Assembly (NCBI GenBank): GCA_037577475.1
Contig: CM075184.1
Coordinates: 2,731,001-2,795,000, forward strand
Length of the DNA stretch: 64,000 nt
Source of the DNA: Chaunax sp. Z400
Lineage: Eukaryota > Chordata > Actinopteri > Lophiiformes > Chaunacidae
Direction of reading: 5' to 3'
Part shown: in pieces, positions 12,397 through 23,580 of the stretch
How the letters are laid out: each line of letters starts with the position of its first letter
Position numbering within the stretch: the stretch's first letter is position 1
The notes under the pieces: model-generated
Seen by the model: only the letters and a program-made list of their open reading frames with translations
What the model was told of the DNA's origin: nothing
The model's database searches: none
Position numbers and translations under genes: made by a program

Positions 12397-12945
12397 AGGT
12401 CCGTTCACGCGACAACCATTTTGCCCAAAAACTGTAAGTTACTTTTACATTTTGGCCATTCATTTACTCAAGAACGTTTTTTTTCAGGGCCCAAAAACAC
12501 AAACTTTTGAAAACAGGTACCATAATGTAATCTTTTGAAAATGCCACCATATCGCTGTTGTGTAAACGGACAAAACGCAACTCCTCTGAAAACGATGACG
12601 TCACAGCACCGCTTTACACATGCTTATCATGGTTCCAGCCTTATTCGCATACGCAGATAGAACTCTATGGACAGAACAACAAAAAACAATGTCAGACCGT
12701 CTGGTTTTGTTGTCCTACAGACTCTGTTGAGTTTATTAACCTCCTCCAGTGTAGATTTGCTGAACCACCACTGTGATCTTACTCAGTGGTGTTGATTTTG
12801 AAAGGTTATACTGCCAACTACTGGCCTGGCATACAGACTACAGTGCTTTCAGTGCAGATCTGTGTTCGGGGATTGTTTCAAAAATGTTGCCCTGTTAACG
12901 GGGCCCAACTTTGCATATAAAGCAAAAAACGACCAACCATAAAAC
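12397..12945. mobile_element. Non-autonomous DNA transposon, copy 2
   Basis: Same family as 9034-9549, in the same orientation. The two share GGGCCCAAAAA, CAAACTTTTGAAAAC, CTCCTCTGAAAACGATGAC, GGTTCCAGCCTTATT and CGTCTGGTTTTGTTG-type blocks. The left end reads AAGGTCCGTTCACGCGACAA. On the right, ATGTTGCCCTGTTAACGGGG is its approximate inverted partner. The open frame of 72 codons inside is not a transposase. Confidence 0.7.
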
Positions 12946-13734
12946 TGTATGTACTGACAGATAGCACTGGGTAAGTGAAACCATAAGTTATAATTTTGGT
13001 GAACTGTACCTTTATTTATGTAACGCTGTGCTGACTCAGCACTGCTGCTACTGAACTGTCATCTGCTTCTGCTCATGTCTCATTAAAAATATGTCATGCT
13101 TATTGGATAATGAGGACTGATGGCTACTGTGCAGGAGCCTTGAGATGATTTTGGGTCAGAGTTCTGTCTCTTGTATATGTGCAGCTCCAGTACCCTGTAT
13201 AATCTATCGCTTTGCTCTGGTCAAGGTTCGGCTACAGGTCATAGAATGATAATAAATGTCGTTGTCATTCTTTCCTCAGACCTGAGAGGAGAGGAGAACA
13301 CTGGTTTTGTATTTTATCCACATCATCTTAGTGTAGCACCCGACCCATGCAGCTAGTAGGTTAATGCAGTTTAAAGGGATGTTATAGTACTAACTGGGTT
13401 TCTTTTAATTAATGGCTTGTCGTACTAACCTGTGTGAACACTATACAAAATGAATCCTTGCACTTTTTAAATTTGAAATTTAATTGTGGCACAGGGTCAA
13501 TGCCTCCAGTTACCTGAATATGTGAAATAAAAGTGTTAACTCCAGCAAAGAATAGTGTTTCATGTACTATTTTAGTGTCTATTTTAACAACTTTCTCTTT
13601 TGACAGATTTTAACAACACAAAATAGATGAAATATAAATTTCAAAATGTTCTATAAAATAAAACGTTGCAGGCTTGTGTCGATGCTTGTGTGTGTTGGGG
13701 CCTGAACACTTGGTAACCGTTTCACTTGCAAAGC
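12946..13734. other. Intergenic DNA, no gene seen
   Basis: Unique-looking AT-rich sequence. No coding region or element is recognised. Confidence 0.45.
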
Positions 13735-15351
13735 AAGCAGAAAAAATAAAGTTAAAAAAATCATAACAAAAGTTACATCAAGGCACTTTCAAAAAAGAGC
13801 AGGTCTGGACCGACTCTTTATTCTACAGAGACCCAACAAACCCAACAAAAAGGAAAGTTTGAAGCCTCCTCTTAAATGTAGAGAGGGTGTCTGCCTCCTG
13901 GACCCAGACTGGAAGATGGTTCCACAGGAGAGGAGCCTGATAACTGAAGGCTCTGGCTCTATTCTACTTTTGGAGACTCTAGGGATCACAAGTAACCCTG
14001 CATCCAGGGAGCGTAATGTTCTAGATGGGTAGTAGGGTACTACGAGCTCCTGAAGGTATGTTGGTGCCTGATCATTAAGGGCTTTATATGTGAGGAGAAG
14101 GATTTTAAATTCTATTCTGGATTTTACAGGGAGCCAATGCAGAGAGGCTAATACAGGAGAGATATGATCTCTGATACTAGTTCTGGTTAGAACACCTGCA
14201 GCAGCATTCTGGATCAGCTGAGAGTCTTTAGAGACTTGTTGGGACAGCTGATAATAGGGAATTACAATAATTCAGCCTGGAAGAAACAAATGTATGGATT
14301 AAGTTTTCTGCATCTTTTTGAGACACAATGATTTTTGATATATTAACAAGTGGAAGAAGGCAGCCCTAGAAATGTGTTTTATATGGGAGTTAAAGGACAT
14401 ATTCTGATCAAACATAACTCCCAGATTCATCACGGTGGAGCTGGAGGCCAAGGTAATGCTGGAGGGCAAGGTTATTCCAGCCATAGTGGTTATATAATAT
14501 AGTGTGTTTCTGAGATGTTTTGGGCCCAGCACAATAACCTCCATTTGGTCAGAATTAAGTAACAGAAAACTGGATATCATCTAGTTTTTTATATCTGTAA
14601 GACATGCCTGAAGTTTAATTAATTGATGAGTTTCACCTGGTTTCATTGGTAAGTATAATTGTGTGTCATCTGCATAACAATGGAAATTCAAGGAGTGTTT
14701 CCTGATAACATTACCTAAAAGGAGCATATATAGGGTGAACAATATTGGTCGAAGCACAGAACCCTGAGGGACTCCATCATTAACTTGGCTGTGCGTGGAG
14801 AACTCATCATTAACATCTACAAACTGAGATCAATCTAATAAATAAAAAACATCTTAACGCAGTTCCTTTAATGCCAATTAAATATTGGAGTCTTTATAAT
14901 AGTATCTGATGATCAATGGTATCAAACGCAGCACTAAGACCTAATAAGACGAGCACAGAGACAAGTCCCTCATCTGATGTCATTAGAAGGTCGTTAGTTA
15001 CTTTGACCAATGCTGTCTCTGTGCTATGATGCTCTCTGAGCCTGACTGGAAATCCTCAAATAAGCTACTATGATGTAGAAAATCACACAACTGTTTAGCA
15101 ACTGCTTTCTCTAGAATTTTAGAGAGGAAGGGAAGATTAGATATAGGTCTGTAGTTAGCTAGGACCTCTGGATAAGGAGTAGGCTTTTTAAGAAGAGGTT
15201 TAATTACAGCCAGTTTAAAGGACTGTGGTACATAACCTGTTAGTAACGACAGATTGATCATATCTAATAGAGAAGTGCTGACTAAGAGTAAAACATCTTT
15301 AAGCAGCTTAGTTGGGATGGGGTCTAGGAGGCAGGTTGTTGGTTTAGATGA
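13735..15351 (-). mobile_element. L2-like LINE, 3' part with degraded reverse transcriptase
   Basis: On the minus strand this reads as a non-LTR retrotransposon ORF2 from the start of the reverse transcriptase to the 3' end. The first block (15351 down to 14998) includes a CLLDPIPTKLL-type motif, then YRPISNLPFLSKILEK, both typical of fish L2/CR1-group enzymes. The catalytic Tyr-Ala-Asp-Asp codons survive at 14665-14676. Downstream are NSDQMEVIVLGPKHLRNTL (about 14540) and FNSHIKHISRAAFFHL, then the C-terminal region ending near 13795. A 3' tail reads AAAGTGCCTTGATGTAAC on the minus strand (near 13765-13785). Several frameshifts and stops separate these blocks, so it is dead. Its 5' continuation lies at 16108-16371, beyond an inserted Penelope-like fragment. 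Confidence 0.88.
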
Positions 15352-16107
15352 AGAAATATCATCATATATCATAACATCATATCATGTCCCTGTGGGCTAG
15401 TATATGTGGGACAGACCAAACGGCCCCTTAAACAACATCTGAGCACAAAACTGCATCCGTACAGGCAACATGGATTATGCAATTGCAAAACATTATGCTA
15501 AAACAAATCATGGCTCACCCTCTTCATTAAAATGTTGTGGGATTGAGAGAGTCATGATGCCCACCAGAGGAGATGTTCTGAAGAAACTGGCCCAGAGAGA
15601 AATGTTTTGGATACACACTCAATACTATGGCACCAAATGGACTTAATGATGATTTCAGCTTCAAATGCTTTTTGAATTGAGATGATTATTTAAGGATGTG
15701 TTTCTGTAATAGTGAATGATGGCCAGGAATAGTGTGTTGTGAAGCTTCATGTTGTATAGAATGGGGTTATCTGTGATTGGTCTTTGTACCTAGAAGCATG
15801 GGAAAGTGATTGGATCCTAAATAATTGGTTCCAACCCCCAGCTGTGTGCTTTCTCTGCCCTTGTGTGTTTATTACTAAACTGAACCTGCACAGTACTGCA
15901 AACGCTCTGATGAAGGCTTTGTGCCGAAATGCGTGTGTTCATTGTGATGTGAGCCAAATATATAAGTGAAATGTGAGTATTTTGTCCTCCTTGACTTGAA
16001 GACTTGAGATGTGCTACCTTTTCAATTTTTTGGAATAAGCTCACTGGATTTTGGGTTTAGCACTCCACTAAGAATCCTATTGTTGACGCGCAACCTCTGT
16101 TTCTAAA
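15352..16107 (+). mobile_element. Penelope-like element, 3' fragment with GIY-YIG domain
   Basis: In the plus frame from 15388 the translation is Pro-Cys-Gly-Leu-Val-Tyr-Val-Gly-Gln-Thr-Lys-Arg-Pro-Leu-Lys, which matches the N-terminal core of the GIY-YIG endonuclease at the C-terminus of Penelope-like retroelements (Tyr-Val-Gly at 15403-15411). After a stop and frame change, 15552-15645 encodes Val-Met-Met-Pro-Thr-Arg-Gly followed by Gln-Arg-Glu-Met-Phe-Trp-Ile-His-Thr, the end of the same domain. The rest is 3' untranslated DNA with a hammerhead-like motif. The reverse transcriptase is missing, so it is 5'-truncated. It splits the antisense LINE and is bracketed by two copies of a 70-bp LINE segment. 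Confidence 0.72.
15907..15929 (+). other. Hammerhead-ribozyme-like core, degraded
   Basis: CTGATGA (15907-15913) is followed by a short GGC/GCC stem (15915-15917 with 15923-15925) and then GAAA (15926-15929). That is the order of the conserved core and stem II of a hammerhead ribozyme. Penelope-like elements are known to carry such ribozymes. One extra A precedes stem II. A three-pair stem III (ATG with CAT at 15941-15943) is only weakly possible, and I could not find good stem I pairing, so activity is doubtful. Confidence 0.4.
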
Positions 16108-16371
16108 ACTAAGGGTAAACCATCTTTAAGTAGCTTAGTTGGGATGGGGTCTAGGAGGCAGGTTGTTGGTTTGGATGCTTCCTTCCTCCCTCAGATCCTT
16201 CTGGGAAATCTGCACCTGACCAGTTGGAGTGACATGATGATAAGGGGGAGCAGGCAGGTCAGATCTCAGTGGAGTCCCACTGGGATCACTGGACTGGACT
16301 GTGTTACTCACCCCGTCAATCAAGCCACTTAGCCTCAGGCTAAACACACACATACAAAGAACACACAACAC
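16108..16371 (-). mobile_element. L2-like LINE, 5' continuation
   Basis: The minus-strand translation near 16178-16110 again includes Lys-Pro-Thr-Thr-Cys-Leu-Leu-Asp-Pro-Ile-Pro-Thr-Lys-Leu-Leu-Lys. Upstream (16371-16178) the sequence reads as diverged ORF2 between endonuclease and reverse transcriptase. The interval 16108-16177 repeats 15281-15350 with about four or five mismatches. The 5' limit is not clear, and the endonuclease domain is not seen. Confidence 0.65.
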
Positions 16372-16685
16372 ATACTCACCCTGTCAGGACATTGTTAGTT
16401 ATGGCTCTAATAAGAACTCCAAAAGACTCATTTCCAGTGGAATGGATGGAAATCAAACTGGAGATCAGAGAAGCTGGCAGTCATAAAATCATAATGCATT
16501 TAATTTACTTCATTTGATAGCACAGTCTGTCTTTACAACTTTTGTTTTATCATATTTGTTGTGTGAAAGTCAGAAACATGAAACCCACTGGGTGTGTTGA
16601 TGTGGCCAGGTGCATTGTTGGCGTTTTGTTGGCAAGCAGTTGCAGCATTGACCAACAAAAGCAACCACCTGACTTTCAAAAGCCA
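16372..16685. other. Intergenic DNA, no gene seen
   Basis: Overlapping open frames of about 95-101 codons on both strands begin here but show no domain. Nothing else is recognised. Confidence 0.4.
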
Positions 16686-17147
16686 CATTTCCACTTTCAA
16701 CTTGACTCGACTTGGTATCTGGTACTTTTCTGCAGGTTGTTTTCCATTATGGGATGGTACCTCCTCAGGGTAGGTGGATGCCACATAAAACTGGCATGGC
16801 TTCTTCATCGTGAGACACACCTCTTGTGATCCTCTCATCAGCTTTCAAAGACAGGAATACACAATAAAAAAGCTACGGTCGCTAAAGTAGCTTGGTGTTT
16901 GAGTATGGCGGCCATTGACTTGTGCTGTGCAGGATATTCCATGCATGCTGGGCCTTGATGATGCAATGACACATAAATGATTCTCCCTGACCAATCAGTG
17001 GTCTGCAATGTGTCATATGACCTTTTAGTACCTGCACAGCTTGCTTAGAATTGCAACGGAGGTGGTACTAAAAAAGTAGTACCAGGTACTTTTTACCTAA
17101 TGGAAAACCAGAAAAGGTGAGTAGAGTCCAGAAGAGTAGAGCTACAC
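16686..17147. mobile_element. MITE-like non-autonomous DNA transposon
   Basis: The left end reads TTGACTCGACTTGGTATCTG followed by GTACTTTTCTGCAGG. The right end carries AAGTAGTACCAGGTACTTTT and GAGTAGAGTCCAGAAGAGTA, broadly the inverted counterpart. The CTTGACTCGACTTGG / GAGTAGAGTC-type ends with a nearby GTACC core match a well-known class of short hAT-like elements in fish. No transposase is present. Confidence 0.6.
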
Positions 17148-19251
17148 AGTAGAAATACCATAATATCATAAGAGACTAAATACAGCTTCTTTGTGTTTTG
17201 CACCTTACTTTGCACCACACAAATTATGCGCCGTTTAAATGAGGGGGTTACGCCTGAAATTAACTTACGCCATGAATTTTAGAGCATGTGCTTTGGGTCA
17301 TTTAAATAAGGCCCCATATTACCAAACTACACAATTATTAGTCAGCGTTGTTCTTCTGTCACTCAAACTGCCTACTTTGCTGAGATTTGAGCAAGAAATC
17401 ACATTAAAGAACTTAACTCCTATACCACACAAGTCATTTCCTGCCTAACGCACAAAACCAATAGTCAGCTATATTTCTTTTGGTCAGCACCTGATTAGAA
17501 ATAACGAACCTTCGTCTTTTATTGATGATCAGCTGTACCAACCTTTAAGAAGCATTGTCTTCAACTAAAAACAGCTAAATGATCTTTGAGCAGAAAATAC
17601 AGAGCAGTTGTGGGATTCTTTCCACCCTGAGGAAATTAATGTTCTTCACAAGCAACAGAGGGCCCCAACAACCTCCACCAGGAAGGTGGAGAAGCCTGAA
17701 TGATTCCTAGGAGGCAAAATGAGGGGCACAATAGTCAGCAATTTATAATACTGCTTGTAAAGCTTAATTGCCATGTGCACACATTAGGGATGTTCAGATT
17801 AAGGTATCAGCATTTTGATCAGCTCAGATCATCTGTTGAAAAGAATAAATGTTTAGAATTTGGTCAGAAAATTAACCTGAAACAATATAAAGAAAACAGG
17901 ATTTAAAAGAAGTGTTTCCTCTACTCATATCCTTCATATATTCTTTATATTTTCTGACTATTCTTGTATTTCAGAGGGTCATATGCTGTTTATAGCGCTC
18001 ATGAAACAATCTCAGCCTAATAAGGCCATTGACTTTATGAACGCCTCTTACACAACCAACCAGCTGGCTCCTGAGTGGAGCAGAGAGGTGACAAGTGACG
18101 GGCAGGAAAAGGTGACAAATGTGACAAGGGTGTGTAACCACAAGAGGAAACCCAGTCTGTTTACCCAAGTGATATTTTAATTTGAGCTGTGGGCTTCAAC
18201 CTCATTTTTCTTCAGATCCTTTCGTGCTATTTTACCTCCTGAAATTGGGCCTGGGATGTTAAGACAACATTGACATTGGCAAGAGGGCAGCAACTAGGGG
18301 AGTGACGGGACTCTTAAAGGAGTTTGCACCCTCCACCTCCCGCTGCCTCCGCTCTGATCAACGTCACGTCACACTCCAGTTTCTCGACACTTCAGCCTCG
18401 CGTCCCCTGCTGTCTCTCCGTGCCACGCTGATGAGGTCACAGTCTCCTGTACAGAGGTCAGATCTATTGCAGGAAAATAAAACACATGCCTGAAAGACTT
18501 CTGTTAGCACTGGTCACCATAAATAAATATGTTAGAATAAAAGTTGCGTTCTAAAAGCCATGAATTTCCCAGCTGTGATTAGAATACATTCAGTGCAATT
18601 TTAAAAATATTGGAGACAGAAATGAGGAATTTAACTTAATTTAATTTTAATTTTAATTTAAAATGTACCTTATCAGTTTCTATTTACACCTTCTTCATAT
18701 ACAGAACAGTGATTAATATATAATTTGAGTTTCAAGTAGAATTACATAAACACTGAGTACTACTACACCCCTAATCACCGCAGGACACATTTAAAAGACA
18801 CATTGGTGGATTGGATTTATTTATTATTATAGTACATAACAAACTTCTTGAATTGTACCAGATATTTCCATATTATTGTGCATATGCAGCAGCTTTAAAA
18901 ATGTCGCTCACAGACCATCAGGAGCAGGTATGTTGAGATCTGCAGCTTTATTCTCTGTAACACACCATGAGCAGTGTCTCATTAATTAGTGCCCCTGTGC
19001 ATCAATGACTAACAAGGAATTATAATACATAGAGATACCTTTACTCCAAATTAAAGTTGTTTACCACTGTCAGAAATGCTAACAGAAAAATAAAAATGAT
19101 TGCATACAATTAGGTTTTAAGAATGTTCACATAAACATAGTACATTTATTATAAGCACAATAAACAGCTCCACATGTTAGTAAAAGTGTTGATGGAGACA
19201 TTCAAATGTGATTTTGATGGTTGCGTTTAAACATTAGCTGTTTTTTTTCAG
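17148..19251. other. Intergenic DNA, no gene seen
   Basis: AT-rich, with a TTTAATTTTAATTT low-complexity run at about 18637-18662. Open frames of 60-69 codons have no domains. A GC-richer patch at about 18330-18440 is not supported as an exon. Confidence 0.45.
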
Positions 19252-19503
19252 GACTATAGTAACTGCAGGAATCATATCTCTGTTCCTGTTCTTAGGTACA
19301 TGTTTTGCAGCACAGGAGCTAATAAACTTCCACATAGCAGATTTGAATGAAAGGAGCTACTGTCAGTAATTCAGGTGCCAATGTTGTGAAAACTGGAACA
19401 ATAACTCTGACGTCAAATCGTGTTTTGTTGACCTTTAACGTCTACATTTGCAGCAGTGATGCTGGAGTGTACGACAGACACACTACTGTGAGGCTGCTTA
19501 CAG
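19252..19503 (+). pseudogene. Possible immunoglobulin-domain gene relic
   Basis: A TTTTTTTTCAG acceptor-like site ends at 19251. Following it, one frame encodes a hydrophobic leader-like run (Ile-Ile-Ser-Leu-Phe-Leu-Phe-Leu-Gly-Thr-Cys-Phe-Ala-Ala), then a stop at about 19367. After a frame change, 19382-19503 encodes Thr-Gly-Thr-Ile-Thr-Leu-Thr, then Cys-Ser-Ser-Asp-Ala-Gly-Val-Tyr-Asp, close to the 'D-A-G-V-Y-x-C' signature of an Ig V-type strand. The Cys that normally follows the Tyr by one residue is not present (Asp-Arg). AG|GT at 19503 could be a donor site. Fish genomes hold many Ig-type immune receptors and their decayed copies. This is short, frameshifted and without a partner exon, so it is a weak call. 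Confidence 0.3.
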
Positions 19504-20273
19504 GTGCAACACAGTAAACCTGAAATGGACTAGAAACTTTCAACTACAGAGGGCATTGACCCCTGCTTCTGAGGCTGGTTGGTCATAAACTGGTCTGTCA
19601 GCCAAAGACAGAGTGAAGAGAGCAGCGACATAAGATGTGGACTTTTGATTGATTTGTGACTCATTTCATAGCACATTTACTTAAAAGAACAGTTAACCCG
19701 AAAATGAAAATGTAGTAGTTAACCAAAAAACAACCAAAAACAACCAGATGTACAGTATAATCCACTACATCCACTACAGACGCCCAGAAAAACTAAATTA
19801 ATTAGAAAAGATGTTCTTTACACATGTTTTAGGATGAAATCCTCACTGTATCCTCTAGAGCATTAGCACACACCCCACCTGAGGAAGACACGCAAGCTCA
19901 AATGCCTCCTGCACCGCATGAACACCCATTCGAGGTTGTGCATCACCCTCAGACAAGAGAGTGCTGTTTTCAGCTGTTTTTGTCATGTGTAAAAGAGTCA
20001 CTACGGTGGCCAACAGGGGCCAACACGCTGCAATTTAAGAAAACACAACACATGCAGAGCATTTGGAGAACGCAAACTGTAAATACCACAACACATGAAG
20101 AAAACACTGCTCGCCGTGGTCTCACTGGTTTCAGAGAATGCTGTAATGCTGTTAAGCTGCGGAGCTCCAGAAATGTTTCGTTGACTAGGAAACTTCAGAC
20201 GACTTTCCATCAGAACGGAAGTGAGCAGATGATAAAATAAGCATTTTGTTCATATTTGTCATTCAATGTTTTA
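19504..20273. other. Intergenic DNA, no gene seen
   Basis: An open frame of 112 codons at 19902-20240 overlaps a minus frame of 69 codons. Neither shows a domain or codon pattern I trust. Confidence 0.45.
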
Positions 20274-20760
20274 TGCTGCGTTCACACTGAAATACAAAGT
20301 CAATGGAAAGACGCGAGTAGACGTGAATTGCACGACGGGTGACACGAATGGCGTGACGCGAATGAAGTGACATTCTTTGGAGAAATCTGCGTGACACTGT
20401 GATGCGACAGTGTTGAGATTCTGCATGTCTGGACGTCAGTAGGACGTTAATGCGGAAGTGGAAGACAAGCTAATTGTAGCTGCATGTGGACATGTGTTGT
20501 GAACCCAAAAAACAGCGACGTTTGGTTTTCCAACATATCTGTGACTCACAACATACACAATGCAGCTATTGTGTTGACTTTGGTCTTGCTGGATGACGGG
20601 AGGAAATGGTGGAAATAAACGTTGTTGGTATCGGTTGTGTTACTCGCAAAAGTGAGGTGAGTAAACTCAAATGATCCCACGGTGACATTCACCTGAGTAA
20701 AGCAAGTAAATTTAAGCGAGTAGAGCAACGCGAAAATTCATGTTACATTCGGTGTAAAGA
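20274..20760. mobile_element. MITE-like element with TTCACACTGAA-type ends
   Basis: The left end reads GCTGCGTTCACACTGAAATA and the right end ATTCGGTGTAAAGAG, an imperfect inverted match. The interior is rich in CG-containing words (GACGCGAG, GTGACGCGAATG, GCAACGCGAAAA), a style typical of a common fish hAT-like MITE. No transposase is encoded. Confidence 0.55.
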
Positions 20761-21567
20761 GTATTATATTTATAAGTTGTTACTATGGCAACTAGAGGTC
20801 AAGTCTGAGGTAAGAGACGTCATATTAATCTTTGAAAGGAAGACAGAAATGAGGGAGAAAGAGGCTGGCACGATGGAACAAAGGAGATCCAGGGAGTATT
20901 CTCACTTGACAAGCAGATGATGGAAACCTACAAAGAAATTGATTTCTGTTTCTCAGGATGTCTGACAATCTCCTCCATCTACATCTATGTGTACATCAAT
21001 CACTGCAGCCCTGACACCAGCCCGGTGGATCATTTTTATTTGATTAGGTGATATCCTGTTGACATTTTTTCCTGAAAATATCATGAGAGGAAACGTCAAA
21101 ATGTCAGGAATCAATAGGTTTCATCCTCTTGGTGAGAATATATGTGTGCAGGGAATTTCTACTGAAAGAATGACAGTGGGGGGAATCACCAAAATAAACC
21201 AAAAGATACCATAAATATCGGTCAGTCTGTTGAGAGATCAAGTCACTTCATAGTAGCTCCATGCTGCTTTTTTGGGGTCACTTGTGGGCAAAACAACAGT
21301 TCAAAACACAAAATCAGATCATATTCTCATATTATACTGTATGGCAGATGAATACCTGTCAGTCGTGGCTCCTCCCCAGCTGAGAGAAGCCAAACTGCTC
21401 CCTGAACAGAGACTAATCGTCCTCTCTGTTTACGGCACCCAAGGGTGAGCTTTAGTGAGGCTAATGGTGCGTTCACTTACCATTAGTTAGCACTTCCCTA
21501 TGAGATATGACCAATCTGTCTTTATTAACAGGATTTGGACCATAGTCATGTAAAGCCGCTGTAATGG
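20761..21567. other. Intergenic DNA, no gene seen
   Basis: No coding region or element is recognised between the MITE-like element and the LINE copy. Confidence 0.45.
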
Positions 21568-22855
21568 AACATCTTAAAAGGCTTATTCTTGATTCAGAAG
21601 TTTCAGCCAGCTGTTAACTTTATTTCTAACCTTCCTCTCTAAAGTTCTAGAGAAAGCAGTTTCTAGTCAGTTATGTGATTTTCTACACAGCAATAGTTTA
21701 TTTGAGGATTTCCAGTCAGGCTTCAGAGAGCATCATAGCACAGAGACAGCATTCTAATGGCATCGGATGAGGGATTTGTCTCTGTGCTCGTCTTATTAGG
21801 TCTTAGTGCTGCGTTTGATACCATTGATCATCACATCCTATTACAGACTGGAACAATTGAGGGGCATTAAACGAACTGCTTTAGTCCAGTTTATCTGATT
21901 AATCTCAGGTACGACGAATCCTCCATGCAGGCTAAAGTTAATCATGGAGTTCCTCAGGGTTCTGTGGTTGGACCAATACTAGACATGTATTACTACTACT
22001 ACATGTGCTCCTTTTAGGTGACATTACCAGGAAACATAAATTTATACTTAGCAATGAAATAAGATGAAATGAATCGGTTAACTAAACTTCAGGAATGTCT
22101 TAATGACATAACCAGGATGACCCGCAATGTTCTGCTACTATCTAATGACATAACTAAAAGAACAATGGATGTCATTACCTTGGCCTCCAGAATTACCTTG
22201 GCCTCCAGCACCACTATGTCCTCATGGTGGTGCTGGAGCTGGGAGTTATCTTCGTCAGAACATGTCATTTAACTCCCACATTAAACACATTTCAAGGACT
22301 GCCTTCTTTCTCCTGCGTAGCATTTCAAAAATAAGAAAACATTGGTCTGGGCGTACCCATGCTGAGCTAACGTATCTAAAAGAGCTCATATTACCCTATA
22401 TCCACCAGGAGAACTCTACATTCCCAGCTCCTCTCCCACGAAACCATCTTCTTGTCTCAGTCTGGTAAGCAGACACTTTCTGTAGATCTAGATTTAGTAG
22501 ACTTAAAACTTTCCTTATAATTAAGGCTGGCTTAGACTAGCCCTTATGCTGCTATAGGCTTAGACTGCTGGGGGACTACCTGTGATGCACTGAGCCGCTC
22601 TGTCCTCTCATTCTCTACACATTAATGCATGTTACTGGCTTGGCTTGGCTCCTCAGAGTCTTTGTGTTTTCTTGTCTCACATGTTCCCATTAATCATACT
22701 TGGACCCACTGCTGTGGTTCAGGTTGATGCCTATTGATACTGATTATTAGTATATAGTCATTGTTGGTTGTTATAGATAATAATATTTCCATTATTGTTG
22801 TTGGTGTATCTCTGTCTGTTTCTCTCTCCTATCCCAGGATGGACACAAAGAACAG
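21568..22855 (+). mobile_element. L2-like LINE, second degraded copy
   Basis: Plus-strand copy of the same family as 13735-16371. Recognisable blocks are SLKVLEKAVSSQLCDFLHSN (about 21639-21700), LFEDFQSGF (about 21700-21725), a Ser/Ala-Ala-Phe-Asp-Thr-Ile-Asp-His-His stretch (about 21810-21835), a Gly-Val-Pro-Gln-Gly-Ser-type stretch (about 21947) and FNSHIKHISRTAFFLLRSIS (22268-22327). The segment that would hold the catalytic Tyr-Ala-Asp-Asp box is deleted between about 22035 and 22045. Many frameshifts remain, so it is dead. The last part (about 22540-22855) looks like the element's 3' untranslated region. Confidence 0.82.
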
Positions 22856-22961
22856 GTAGTGTCAGGAGGTAGAACGGTCATCCATGTATTAGAAGGTCAG
22901 TGGCTCAATCCCCAGCCCCTGCAGTCCACATGTTGTGCCCTTGAGCAAGATACTGAACCCC
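22856..22961 (+). mobile_element. tRNA-derived SINE, first half
   Basis: GGTAGAACGGTCATCCATG is followed by GGTCAGTGGCTCAATCCCCA, resembling the A and B boxes of a tRNA-derived Pol III promoter. The sequence continues CTTGAGCAAGATACTGAACC, which is characteristic of a widespread fish SINE. It stops abruptly at 22961, where a probable LTR begins. The second half resumes at 23423. Confidence 0.65.
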
Positions 22962-23422
22962 TGTTACGACCCCCACTAAAGCTTAACCTTTAACCCCAAA
23001 AAGGAGGACCAACATAAGATGAGAGTCTGGGTTAGCCAGAAAGGAAATATTTAAATTCATTCAACAAATCATGAATGAAACATGAAATTAACAACCAACC
23101 TATCTAAAACCAAACTGGGCACTGACCCTCTACCCTAACCAAGGAAACACATTCTTACTTAATATGAAAATAAAACAGTGAAAATAGGACTACCAGAGCC
23201 ATCGGCAAATAACAAATGTAAAATAAGGCCAAATTATAACTAAGTCAGTCGCCTGACTGACTGCAGGTTCCCAGGCCAGGAGGTGGAAGACAGAGAGAGG
23301 CAGGATTCTTGTCCTCCTTTTATTGGCTGTTCCCTCCATCAGTACGAATCAAGAACACCTGAATGAGGAAGGAACACAGGACAATATGAGACATGATGAA
23401 AGATAGGGAGGAGCATGTAACA
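22962..23422. mobile_element. Probable solo LTR inserted in a SINE
   Basis: The segment begins TGTTAC and ends GTAACA, a perfect 6-bp inverted terminal pair of the TG...CA form expected of an LTR, and it is 461 bp long. It interrupts an otherwise continuous SINE. The flanks (ACCCC on the left, AATGG on the right) do not show a clean target-site duplication. It has no coding sequence. Confidence 0.55.
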
Positions 23423-23580
23423 AATGGCTCTCATAGGTCTGTCAGTGATTGTGTGAATGGTTTTCAGTCGAGATAAGGAGGTGGTGCTTCCCTCTGAATG
23501 ATGGCTTATGTTGTGTCAGTCAGACAAGAAAAGTGCTGAAAAGTACTGTACCTTCATAACAACTATAGAAAACCATCCTC
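23423..23580 (+). mobile_element. tRNA-derived SINE, second half
   Basis: CTGTCAGTGATTGTGTGAAT is followed by a stretch ending AAAAGTGCTGAAAAGTACTG, resembling the body and 3' end of the SINE that starts at 22856. The split is explained by the intervening LTR. Confidence 0.5.

Noticed and set aside
16533..16838. Overlapping 95- and 101-codon frames on opposite strands
   Set aside because: Both lie largely over the left end of a MITE-like element and have no protein features.
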